Positions 1 to 6,315 of a stretch of 26,036 nt of DNA are shown piece by piece; the stretch's first letter is position 1, and each line of letters begins with the position of its first letter. The translations under genes were made by a program, and so were the position numbers. This stretch comes from a virus. Under the pieces are notes generated by a model. The model worked only from the letters and a program-made list of their open reading frames with translations, was not told the origin of the DNA and searched no databases. The stretch covers positions 1-26,036 of IMG/VR virus record IMGVR_UViG_3300049825_000186. One strand, 5' to 3'.

Positions 1-47
1 AAATCCCCCACCCCACCCAACACAACTTCAATCAGCGGAGACGGGGC

Positions 48-350
48 ATGAGTGAGCGTAAGCCGGTGCCGATTTCGCGGATTGCCGCTGAGACGGGTTT
101 TTCGGCGCGGTACTGGCGTGCGCGCGCGGCGGCCGGCGAGGTGCCTGGCGCCATTCAGCCGTCAGGGCCGGGAGGCGGCTGGCGCATCGACATCGACACT
201 TTCAGAGAGTGGCTTAAGGAAGGGCGTCCCAAGAAATGGCGAGCATCTACTGGCGGAACGGCATCGCGTGGGCGCGCGCCGCGCGTGACGGACACGAGTT
301 CCGAGTCTCCCTTAAGACAAAAGATCGCAAGGTGGCGCGCGAACGCCTGA
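48..350 (+). CDS. Excisionase-like helix-turn-helix protein
   Basis: This is a small basic protein of 100 aa. Residues about 7-30 (ISRIAAETGFSARYWRARAA) look like a helix-turn-helix of the MerR/excisionase type, followed by a G-G-W-R-I wing and a helix containing FREWL. Such proteins usually direct excision or repress the integrase. The start ATG has a GGAG box about eight bases upstream. The gene runs directly into the integrase and overlaps its first 115 bases in another frame. The last ~38 residues, which lie in the overlap, are rich in Arg, Ser and Thr and have no obvious fold, so the functional domain is probably residues 1-62. Role assigned from position and motif only; a general repressor is an alternative. 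Confidence 0.7.
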   Translation: MSERKPVPISRIAAETGFSARYWRARAAAGEVPGAIQPSGPGGGWRIDIDTFREWLKEGRPKKWRASTGGTASRGRAPRVTDTSSESPLRQKIARWRANA

Positions 351-1417
351 AGGCGTGGCTTGAAAGGATCGACAACGCCTCGTTTGGTATCAAGGAACAA
401 CACACTTTCGATGACGCGGCCGCGAAGTTCATTGACGAGCACTTGCCGACGATCAAGAAACGGTCGGCCGATCGCTACATGGTATCGATCGTAAACTTGA
501 TGAAGACATTCGAGGGGATGGGGCTCGCCGCGATCGGCAGCGCCGCGCTTAACGATTTCGTCAGCCGGCGCCGCAAGGATCAGGTGCCGCTCCCGCCGCT
601 GAGCAGGAGCATTCGCAACCCGAACCGGCAAATAACCGCTTCGACCGTGAGGCGCGATCTGCATTGCCTGTCGTCGATCTTCGGAATGGCGATCGAGTGG
701 GAATGGATCGACACGAACCCGGTCGGCCCGTTCCTCAAGCGCATGAAGCGCCGCGGCCTGCGCGAGAGTTCGGCGCGTACCCGCTACCTATCCCACGCCG
801 AAGAGGCGGCGATCCTTGCCGCGGCCGCACCATACGTTGCCGACGCGATCCGCTTTGCGATCGACACGGGTTTGCGCAAGGAGGAGCAATTCAGCCGAGA
901 GTGGGCACACATCGACTTTGAACGCCGCGAGGTCACCGTTCACGGCTCAACTTCCAAGAACGCGAAGGACCGCCGGGTGCCCATCCTGCCACGCACGCGA
1001 GACGTTCTTTTAGGCTTGAGGCGCGGCGACAAGATTAACGCCGTGTTCTGGCACAACAACCGCGGCCGTCAGGATACACAGAGGAGCAAGAGGGCGCGCC
1101 GCCTGGAGCCTCGCCGCTACCTGCATATGGACCGCGGACTGAAGGCGGCAGCCAAACGCGCCGGCGTTTCTGACGTGCGCTGGCACGACCTGCGCCGGAC
1201 GTGCGGGTGCCGCCTGCTGCAAGATCACGGGATGAGCATGGAGACGGTCAGCAAGTGGCTCGGGCACTCGTCGATCGCGGTCACGGAACGGTCTTACGCG
1301 TTCCTCGGCATCGACCACCTGCACCGGGCGGTCAAGCGTGCCGAAGCGCTGGCGATCGATCCGCCGACAATCGACGAAATCGCGCACGCTGGCGGGCACA
1401 ACGAGGTTTTGACGTGA
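236..1417 (+). CDS. int: Phage tyrosine integrase
   Basis: This 393 aa protein is a site-specific recombinase that would join phage attP to a bacterial attB. The N-terminus (MASIYWRNG) is the usual start of this family, followed by an arm-binding/SAM-like core-binding domain (about 55-170) and the catalytic domain (about 185-360). All catalytic residues are visible: R214 in TGLRKEE, K241, H317 and R320 in WHDLRRT, H344 in WLGHSS, and the nucleophile Y354 in ERSYAFL. Full length and apparently intact. It overlaps the preceding excisionase-like gene by 115 bases. Its stop lies 45 bases before a tRNA-Gln 3' fragment, which is the expected place for attP, so the predicted target is a host tRNA-Gln(TTG) gene. 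Confidence 0.96.
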   Translation: MASIYWRNGIAWARAARDGHEFRVSLKTKDRKVARERLKAWLERIDNASFGIKEQHTFDDAAAKFIDEHLPTIKKRSADRYMVSIVNLMKTFEGMGLAAIGSAALNDFVSRRRKDQVPLPPLSRSIRNPNRQITASTVRRDLHCLSSIFGMAIEWEWIDTNPVGPFLKRMKRRGLRESSARTRYLSHAEEAAILAAAAPYVADAIRFAIDTGLRKEEQFSREWAHIDFERREVTVHGSTSKNAKDRRVPILPRTRDVLLGLRRGDKINAVFWHNNRGRQDTQRSKRARRLEPRRYLHMDRGLKAAAKRAGVSDVRWHDLRRTCGCRLLQDHGMSMETVSKWLGHSSIAVTERSYAFLGIDHLHRAVKRAEALAIDPPTIDEIAHAGGHNEVLT

Positions 1418-1462
1418 TTGATTTTCGCGGCATTCCTGCTAGATTCGGGGACATGGGCTCTT

Positions 1463-1510
1463 GGATTTTGATTCCGCCATTCCTAGGTTCGAATCCTAGT
1501 ACCCCAGCCA
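1463..1510 (+). other. Attachment site (attP) made of a tRNA-Gln(TTG) 3' fragment
   Basis: These 48 bases match the 3' part of a bacterial tRNA-Gln. They contain the anticodon loop TTTTGAT with anticodon TTG at 1468-1470, the 3' anticodon-stem strand TCCGC, a T-arm with stem CTAGG/CCTAG around loop TTCGAAT (1483-1499), acceptor strand TACCCCA (1500-1506), discriminator G and CCA (1508-1510). The 5' half is missing: upstream bases do not supply TGGGGTA and the 5' anticodon stem pairs poorly. Integrases often use the 3' end of a tRNA gene as core, and the phage copy restores the tRNA on integration. With int on one side and the lysis genes on the other, this is best read as attP. Confidence 0.85.
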
Positions 1511-1766
1511 GGGTTTCAGCCATTTTTCGGCCAACACTTACGCAAAACCGCCAGTCGAAAATCGGCAGAAGTGGCTCAAAGAGTCGTGGAAGGCCGCACA
1601 AATCCGGGCACAGAGAACGAAGTGAGGCCGTGGGGTGGGCCGATGGTCCCCGCCTCAATCGATCGGCAAGGAATAGAGACTAGAATCACCCCCGCCTGAA
1701 CCCAGGCGCGGCCCGCCGGTGCTACCAACACCAACGAGCCGCTAACGTCACACGAGAGGTTACCTC
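1511..1766. other. Non-coding region right of the attachment site
   Basis: Together with 1418-1462 and the att core, this makes a 349-base stretch with no convincing gene. Short reading frames crossing it, including an antisense frame over the tRNA fragment, are typical chance ORFs. It may hold integrase arm sites, but I see no clear repeated arm motif. A TAGAAT at 1681-1686 resembles a -10 box, but no good -35 box lies at the right distance, so no promoter is claimed. Confidence 0.5.
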
Positions 1767-1883
1767 ATGCGCCGCTGCACGGCTCATAGCCGATTCTTGT
1801 CCTGTTTGTCCTTCGCCCTTTCCACCGCGCTGAACGGCTTCATGGTCGTTGGGCTGCTCTTGATCTATTGGGGGGTGATGTGA
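1767..1883 (+). CDS. Small membrane protein (38 aa)
   Basis: I do not recognise this protein. It has a basic N-terminus (MRRCTAHSR) followed by a hydrophobic stretch (about residues 11-37, including GFMVVGLLLIYW) that would form one transmembrane helix. A purine-rich GAGAGG box lies about seven bases before the ATG. Its stop overlaps the GTG start of the next small ORF (GTGA), which suggests translational coupling. It is transcribed opposite to the late operon and next to attP, a usual position for lysogeny-expressed accessory genes. Function unknown; candidate roles are superinfection exclusion or a toxin-like membrane peptide, both inference. Confidence 0.5.
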   Translation: MRRCTAHSRFLSCLSFALSTALNGFMVVGLLLIYWGVM

Positions 1884-2047
1884 GGGGGCGCGTCTTGCGC
1901 CGGCCGCTGGGCGGCTGGGGCGCCCGTCAGTGGCGCCGGGAGGTCGCACAGGCCCTTAGCGTCGGGCTCTTCGTTGTCGCTTCGTGGTGGTTCTGCCAGT
2001 GCGTTTTTGCGGTTCTGACCGCCCTTGCCGAGCAAGGGTTGCTGTAA
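1880..2047 (+). CDS. Small membrane protein (55 aa), coupled to the previous ORF
   Basis: Start is GTG, overlapping the TGA of the upstream small ORF; a G-rich stretch (GGGGGGTG) just upstream can serve as a ribosome binding site. The N-terminus is Arg/Trp-rich (RGRVLRRPLGGWGARQWRRE) and residues about 24-48 form one hydrophobic helix with two adjacent Trp and two Cys. Positive-inside topology would put the N-terminus in the cytoplasm. The stop is followed seven bases later by a hairpin shared with the converging late operon. No family recognised; the overlap with its partner and the similar architecture support reality, but short length keeps confidence moderate. Confidence 0.45.
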   Translation: MRGRVLRRPLGGWGARQWRREVAQALSVGLFVVASWWFCQCVFAVLTALAEQGLL

Positions 2048-2054
2048 AGCAAAC

Positions 2055-2077
2055 GGCCCGCCGGGTTAGGGCGGGCC
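2055..2077 (-). terminator. Terminator hairpin between convergent units
   Basis: A perfect 8-bp stem, GGCCCGCC (2055-2062) with GGCGGGCC (2070-2077), encloses a 7-base loop. Read on the minus strand it is followed by GTTTGCTTT, a T-rich tail, so it best terminates the late operon that ends with Rz1 at 2091. On the plus strand it lies seven bases after the small membrane-protein pair and may act in both directions. Confidence 0.7.
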
Positions 2078-2090
2078 ACGTCGATTTGAA

Positions 2091-2390
2091 TCACTGCACG
2101 CTGGGTTTCAATACCTCGGCAAGCTCATCGTTCTTCGCCTCGCATTCCGTGGCCCAAAGGAACCACTCCGCGAAGTAGTCGGCGGCTGGCTTCGACAACG
2201 TGTTACCCGATTGGGGTTTCGGGGGCGGGGTTGGTTTCGGTGGGCACTTCGGGTCGATCAGGATCGGGCGTTCCTCCGACTGGATTTTGGTCAACACGAT
2301 CGGCGGTTGGTCCGCGTCCATCCACGGCGGCACGCATCCCGTCAAGGACGCGCTCAATAGCAGCAGGGACAGGAGGGTTTTCGGTGACAT
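2091..2390 (-). CDS. Rz1-like outer-membrane spanin lipoprotein
   Basis: This 99 aa protein begins with a lipoprotein signal: Lys-containing N-region, a run of Leu/Ser, then the lipobox LTGC with C19 as the predicted lipidated residue. The mature part is Pro-rich (KCPPKPTPPPKP), as is usual for Rz1 o-spanins. Its start lies inside the upstream Rz-like gene in a different frame (188-base overlap) and it extends past the Rz stop, the classic overlapping Rz/Rz1 arrangement. With Rz it would fuse inner and outer membranes at the last step of lysis. The C-terminal extension with EWFLWATECEAKNDE is longer than in lambda Rz1. It is the last gene of the late operon. Confidence 0.85.
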   Translation of the reverse strand: MSPKTLLSLLLLSASLTGCVPPWMDADQPPIVLTKIQSEERPILIDPKCPPKPTPPPKPQSGNTLSKPAADYFAEWFLWATECEAKNDELAEVLKPSVQ

Positions 2391-2706
2391 TCTGAATGTC
2401 CTTCCTAAGCAGGTTGTTTTCGCGGAGCCGGTCGCGGGATTTCTTCTCTGCGGCGGCGGCTATCGCGGCTTGACGTTGGGCTTCGGCCTTCGTTGCGGCC
2501 AGAGCGTCGAGGGCGCCTTGGTTGATCTTGCCAGCGGCCTCTAATTCCTTCTGCGCCAAGACCAAAGATTTACGCACGCCTTCGGCTTCTTTCTTTGCCG
2601 CGTTGAGCTGGTGCGCTTTCCACTTGTACGCGCCGAACAACGCCAACACGACAAGACCGAGGATCACATATTGATTGCCGATCGCTCGGCCTAGGATCGC
2701 CATCAT
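2203..2706 (-). CDS. Rz-like inner-membrane spanin
   Basis: This 167 aa protein has a short N-terminus, one transmembrane helix (about residues 13-29, VILGLVVLALFGAY) and a long Ala/Glu/Lys-rich coiled coil (about 30-105). It ends in a Pro-rich tail. This is the form of an i-spanin. The C-terminal third is overlapped out of frame by the Rz1-like lipoprotein, which strongly supports the assignment. Its start overlaps the stop of the upstream membrane protein (ATGA), so translation is probably coupled. The two codons ATGATG leave a one-residue ambiguity in the start. Confidence 0.85.
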   Translation of the reverse strand: MMAILGRAIGNQYVILGLVVLALFGAYKWKAHQLNAAKKEAEGVRKSLVLAQKELEAAGKINQGALDALAATKAEAQRQAAIAAAAEKKSRDRLRENNLLRKDIQNVTENPPVPAAIERVLDGMRAAVDGRGPTADRVDQNPVGGTPDPDRPEVPTETNPAPETPIG

Positions 2707-3287
2707 TGGACGGCCTCGCCCTTGCGGCGCACACCGCGCGGCGCCGTCGCTGCCATGAGCGTGGCAACGTCAGCGGGGACGGCGGCTTTCTCCAACTTCG
2801 ACGCCTTCACCGATCCGGGCGGCAGGCGCGTTTGAATGAGGTCAACAACCCCGTTCCCGTCCTTGTCGGCCCACTTCGTAATCTCGCGATTGTACGAGTG
2901 CAGAAACATCACCATGGCGTTGACGTAGCCGTCTCGATCCTTGGCGAGGTCAAACTGCGTCCGTGCGTAGGCTTCGGCGCGGTCGAGGGCGCTGTTGACC
3001 AGATTTTCCCAGTTAAGGGCTTCCTTGGTCGTCAGTGCGTCAGCAATGGCGCGAAGCCACGGCGGCGGGTTGATGGCCGCCCAGATCAGCGCTACGAGTC
3101 CGCTGATAGCCGCCGATGTGGTCGAGAACACAAGATCGATCAAATCTGGCTCTGCCGCCGGCGGGGCCGCGGGAGCCGCCTGGGCAAGTGCCGGGACCGC
3201 CATCATGGCGAATGCAAGCGCAAGCGCCAGGATGAACAGCACGAGCACGATTGCCCGCGCGTAGAACATGCGCAATGTGGTTTCCAT
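2703..3287 (-). CDS. Exported or membrane protein of the lysis region (possible holin)
   Basis: This 194 aa protein has a basic start and a long hydrophobic segment (about residues 10-35) ending in VPALAQA, which looks like a signal peptide or signal anchor. An Ala/Pro linker and a second hydrophobic segment (about 56-72, AISGLVALIWAAI) follow. The soluble C-terminal part contains DKDGNGVVD, similar to an EF-hand calcium loop. It sits directly upstream of the spanins, where a holin or endolysin would be expected, but I see no muralytic motif. ATG at 3287 has only a weak ribosome site; a second ATG at 3269 is possible. A holin with a large C-terminal domain, or a signal-bearing lysis regulator, are the main options. 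Confidence 0.6.
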   Translation of the reverse strand: METTLRMFYARAIVLVLFILALALAFAMMAVPALAQAAPAAPPAAEPDLIDLVFSTTSAAISGLVALIWAAINPPPWLRAIADALTTKEALNWENLVNSALDRAEAYARTQFDLAKDRDGYVNAMVMFLHSYNREITKWADKDGNGVVDLIQTRLPPGSVKASKLEKAAVPADVATLMAATAPRGVRRKGEAVQ

Positions 3288-3365
3288 GGTTTCACCGTAA
3301 CGTTGGGGATGGTGCGAGCCGCTTTTAGTCAGGCGGGCCGCTTGCCTGTTTCACCCCCTGGTGAA

Positions 3366-4190
3366 TTAGAGCGCAAACGCCTCTTGCTTTGGCTTCGGCG
3401 CTTCGTCTTTGAACAGCCGCGGCTGACGGTAAGCCTCATCGATCCGCTTGCACGCGATGTCGAAATACTTCGGCTCAATCTCGATCCCGATGAACTTCCG
3501 CCCTAGCTTGGCACAGGCTACGCCTGTGGTGCCGGAGCCCATGAAGGGGTCTAGGCACGTAGAGTCTGGGCGAACCCATTGCTCGACAATGTGCCGCACT
3601 TGGTCGAGAGGGCGAGGGCATGGGTGGCCCCTCTCGAGATTTTCCGGTGTCGCGATGACGGGTGCCGTATTGGCAACATGAAAGTCTCGAGACGCAGTGC
3701 CCGCGGACCACTTGTCGCCTTCGGTCCACCACGCAATGACGGGATCATAGGCAAACTGCATGGCCGTTGGGCGCATCTGGACGAAATTTTTAGCCGCGCA
3801 GAATAACCGCCACTCTCGAGGAAAGCGGCTTGCAAACTTGCGAACGTGTAGGGAGGCTTGCCAAACGAAGACCGGAGACCCCGGCATCAAATGCGCCTCG
3901 CCCGCCTCGAGAATGCCCCATAGCCAGGCGTCGTAGCCGCCTTCGTAAGCGGCGGGCGAATCGTCGTGGCTTGCGTATTTGAACCCAACCCCATACGGCG
4001 GGTCGCAGACGAGAGCGTCAACCCGAAAGCATGGGGGCCACTCGTCCAGTATCTCCCGGCAATCGCCAAGGTAGAGGGTGGCGTCGCCGATATGCTCGCG
4101 GCGGAAGGAGCGCAGTTTCTCCCCCATTGCCGCAATGCAAACGTCATAGGATTTGCGGAGGTCGTCGGCGGCGTCGTAGGCGTCTGACAT
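3366..4190 (-). CDS. DNA methyltransferase, beta-class (probable N6-adenine)
   Basis: This 274 aa enzyme would transfer a methyl group from S-adenosylmethionine to a base in DNA. Catalytic motif IV DPPY is at 63-66, in the context LVCDPPYGVGF. The S-adenosylmethionine-binding motif I, DPFMGSGTTG, is at 214-223 near the C-terminus. The order IV then I defines the beta class, and DPPY favours N6-adenine over N4-cytosine. No restriction endonuclease is next to it, so it is an orphan enzyme, perhaps protecting phage DNA from host restriction or marking it for replication or packaging. A GAGG box precedes the ATG and overlaps the end of the upstream gene. Gene appears complete. Confidence 0.92.
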   Translation of the reverse strand: MSDAYDAADDLRKSYDVCIAAMGEKLRSFRREHIGDATLYLGDCREILDEWPPCFRVDALVCDPPYGVGFKYASHDDSPAAYEGGYDAWLWGILEAGEAHLMPGSPVFVWQASLHVRKFASRFPREWRLFCAAKNFVQMRPTAMQFAYDPVIAWWTEGDKWSAGTASRDFHVANTAPVIATPENLERGHPCPRPLDQVRHIVEQWVRPDSTCLDPFMGSGTTGVACAKLGRKFIGIEIEPKYFDIACKRIDEAYRQPRLFKDEAPKPKQEAFAL

Positions 4191-4196
4191 GGAGCC

Positions 4197-4490
4197 TCAA
4201 TTCAGAACGAAATTAGCGACGGCTTGCAGGGCCGATGTGTTCCCCGCGAGCGCCAAGCCGATCAGCACCCAAAGCAGCCGCATGGTGCGGGCCTGCTCGA
4301 TGCGGAGGTCTTGCAGTTCGACCCGGATTTCGACGTAGCGCGCATGGCACTCGCGAATATGACCCGCGAGCGTTTTTTCCTTCGTCGCGTCAGGCATCAC
4401 CGCACGAATCGCGTGCCGGTCGAATGGTTTCGGGAGCGGGCTGACAAATTCAGCGAGGGATTGAAGTATCCCTGGGAGCGCGAGATTCAC
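4197..4490 (-). CDS. Small C-terminally anchored membrane protein (holin-like candidate)
   Basis: This 97 aa protein has a soluble N-terminal half, a helical charged stretch (about 45-70, HARYVEIRVELQDLRIEQAR) likely to form a coiled coil, and one C-terminal hydrophobic helix (about 71-95, LLWVLIGLALAG). This layout is reminiscent of XhlA-type lysis accessory proteins. Its start overlaps the stop of the upstream 72 aa gene (ATGA) and its stop lies just before the methyltransferase. Assignment as a holin or antiholin is an inference from architecture and from its place between the tail fibre and the spanins; no sequence match is claimed. Confidence 0.6.
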   Translation of the reverse strand: MNLALPGILQSLAEFVSPLPKPFDRHAIRAVMPDATKEKTLAGHIRECHARYVEIRVELQDLRIEQARTMRLLWVLIGLALAGNTSALQAVANFVLN

Positions 4491-4705
4491 GACGCGCGGA
4501 CCTCAACCAAATTCGCCGTCGCCATAGCTTTGAGCAATTCCGGGCGGTAGCCGAGACGAAGCAGTTCCCGCTTGTACGCATCGCGCTCCATCTCCAGGTT
4601 AATCCGCTCTTGCTCTACGGTGCAGTAGTCCGCAACGCTCGGAGGGCGGGGCGGGTCGCCGGCGAAGGCTTCGGCTAGCCATTCTCTAAATCCGAACAGG
4701 CTCAT
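4487..4705 (-). CDS. Small phage protein of unknown function (72 aa)
   Basis: I do not recognise this protein. It starts MSLFGFREWLAEAF, an amphipathic helix, continues with a Pro-rich turn (GDPPRPPS) and then a charged helical region (residues 30-50, EQERINLEMERDAYKRELL). It overlaps the next gene by four bases (ATGA), typical of a translated late-operon gene. It follows the tail fibre gene, where chaperones or lysis regulators are often found, but nothing in the sequence decides. Confidence 0.6.
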   Translation of the reverse strand: MSLFGFREWLAEAFAGDPPRPPSVADYCTVEQERINLEMERDAYKRELLRLGYRPELLKAMATANLVEVRAS

Positions 4706-4733
4706 TTGGGGTCACTCCCGATGAGGTTGAAAG

Positions 4734-6110
4734 TTACTGATCGCCAAGAACGACGAAGTGGATCGCATCGCCCACGTCTTGCGCTGACGCGGCGGACGCC
4801 GACATTTGGAAAATGGTAAATCCGGTCGTCGCCTTCGACCGTGACACGTTCAGAAGATTTAGAGCCGTTGACGCTTCCGATGTCGCCGTCACTGCGTAAT
4901 TTGCCGACGACATATTCGTGGTGAAAACCACGTCATAGGTGCCCGCCGCGCTGCGCGTAACGCTCGTGATGTTGTGCGAGGCGTTGAGCGTGCAAGTGCC
5001 GTTCGTGCTGCGCGGGACAAAGGTTGCCCACGCTTTGACCACGCCGGGGTGGTTTTGCAGCCGCCCAGGTGTGGCGTAAACGGCGTTTGAAGATGCGGCC
5101 TCCATCTGCGCCTGAGACGCCGCAAAGAGCGTCTGTAGCGTGCTAAGCAGAACCTTCTTAAGCAGCCCCGCCGATACGTCCTCAGTGACGAAGAAATCAC
5201 CCGTCGCGCCGGTCCCGTCCTGCGTTAGTGCCGTGACCTGCGTGTACGTGAGGCCAAGCGGGATGGCGCGATAGTTGGTCCCATCCGACGAAATCAGGTG
5301 GCAGTCGTCCGTTTTCTGCACCAACGTCGCCGCGCCGTTGATCGTGCTTGTCGTCGGCGTGATCGTGTTCGCACCTGCCCCGAGGTTGTGCGAAATGTAC
5401 TGGAACCCGTCCCCGAAATTGCCCGTCGCCTGGGGAAGCGTCGTTGCAATGGCCGAGCCGTTCGAGTGCGTGACGTACTTGTTGTGATCGCCCGCCAGCA
5501 CCGTGTACGTGGTCCCGGTCTGTGCGTTGCGCTTTTGCTGATTGTCGATCCGGCGCCACGTGATCGCCGTGGTGTTCAGCGTGCCGCCCGTGTCTGCCGT
5601 GCAGAGCCAAACGGTATCGGCCCATTGCGTGCCCGCTTCCACCGCAACAATCGCGCCGGGAACTTCGGTTGCCCAGGCGTCCATGTCGGTCGCACGGGTC
5701 CACGCGCCGGAGCCGGTGACATAGATACCGTTTTCCGCCGGCGCCGTCTGAGCCCGCACCAGGACGCGGCTGGAACTGGTTAGCTGCCCGTCTAGGGTTT
5801 GCTCCGCAGACAGCGATATGTTGCCCGTGGTGGCGCATAGGACGCTGCCCTTGATCTTCATCGCCGCAACGCCAGAGGCAACCGTGGCGTCAACGTATTG
5901 CTTCGGAGCCGCACCAAGAACATTCGACGGGTTGCCGAATAGCAGTTGCTCCGCTGTGAACGCCTTAGACCCGTTCGCCTTGATACAGGCGGTTAGGGCC
6001 GTCTCGATGTCTTGCAGGGGCGTGTTGTGTTGTGTGGCGGCGGAGGTTTGGCCGGTCGTGACCAAAGAGCCCGCTGGCAACGAAAATGTGCCTGACCCGT
6101 CGAATGGCAT
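4734..6110 (-). CDS. Tail fibre protein
   Basis: This 458 aa protein is rich in Thr, Ser, Ala, Gly and Asn with no predicted membrane segment. The N-terminal part (MPFDGSGTFSLPAG) is a typical virion-attachment start. Residues about 70-185 (APKQYVDA, then GSVLCATTGNISLS and RVLVRAQTAPAENGIY) resemble the repeated shaft module found in many phage tail fibres. The C-terminal part (about 360-458) is a beta-rich tip. It likely contacts the host surface. It is preceded by GAGGGAAG and is the last virion gene before the lysis region, the usual place for receptor-binding proteins. Host receptor cannot be told from the sequence. Confidence 0.8.
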   Translation of the reverse strand: MPFDGSGTFSLPAGSLVTTGQTSAATQHNTPLQDIETALTACIKANGSKAFTAEQLLFGNPSNVLGAAPKQYVDATVASGVAAMKIKGSVLCATTGNISLSAEQTLDGQLTSSSRVLVRAQTAPAENGIYVTGSGAWTRATDMDAWATEVPGAIVAVEAGTQWADTVWLCTADTGGTLNTTAITWRRIDNQQKRNAQTGTTYTVLAGDHNKYVTHSNGSAIATTLPQATGNFGDGFQYISHNLGAGANTITPTTSTINGAATLVQKTDDCHLISSDGTNYRAIPLGLTYTQVTALTQDGTGATGDFFVTEDVSAGLLKKVLLSTLQTLFAASQAQMEAASSNAVYATPGRLQNHPGVVKAWATFVPRSTNGTCTLNASHNITSVTRSAAGTYDVVFTTNMSSANYAVTATSEASTALNLLNVSRSKATTGFTIFQMSASAASAQDVGDAIHFVVLGDQ

Positions 6111-6183
6111 GGGTGAACTTCCCTCAAAAGGTGTGTTGGCGCGCTCGCGCGAATCCGGTTAGCCTCGGAGACGGAGGTGCGGG

Positions 6184-6315
6184 ATGGAAATTGGTATGTT
6201 TGTGCAGGTAGCGCTGACCGTCTGCGCCGCCGTGCTCGTTGGAATCTTCGTGGAGTTGCGCGGCCTTCGCCAACAAACCAAAGCCTTGCACGAACTGATC
6301 CGGCTGGGCCGTTAG
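6184..6315 (+). CDS. Small membrane protein on the opposite strand of the late operon (43 aa)
   Basis: The ORF starts at ATG with a strong GGAGGT ribosome site five bases upstream. It encodes an N-terminal hydrophobic helix (about residues 4-24, containing QVALTVCAAVLVGIFVEL) followed by a charged amphipathic tail (RGLRQQTKALHELIRLGR). It lies in the 201-base gap between the tail fibre and the ejection-type gene, facing the other way. Its TAG stop shares bases with the TAA stop of the 565 aa gene on the minus strand. A lysogeny-expressed moron such as an exclusion protein is plausible. A TTGGCG at 6136-6141 could be a -35 box but the -10 is poor. Confidence 0.55.
   Translation: MEIGMFVQVALTVCAAVLVGIFVELRGLRQQTKALHELIRLGR

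Noticed and set aside
155-664. Minus-strand ORF of 169 aa opposite the integrase
   Set aside because: The integrase frame has all catalytic residues; this is its mirror.
1434-1510. A complete tRNA-Gln gene
   Set aside because: The 5' acceptor strand and D-arm are not present; only the 3' part matches, so it is an att fragment.
1332-1658. Minus-strand ORF of 108 aa over the att region
   Set aside because: It runs antisense through the tRNA fragment and the int end, a well-known kind of chance ORF.
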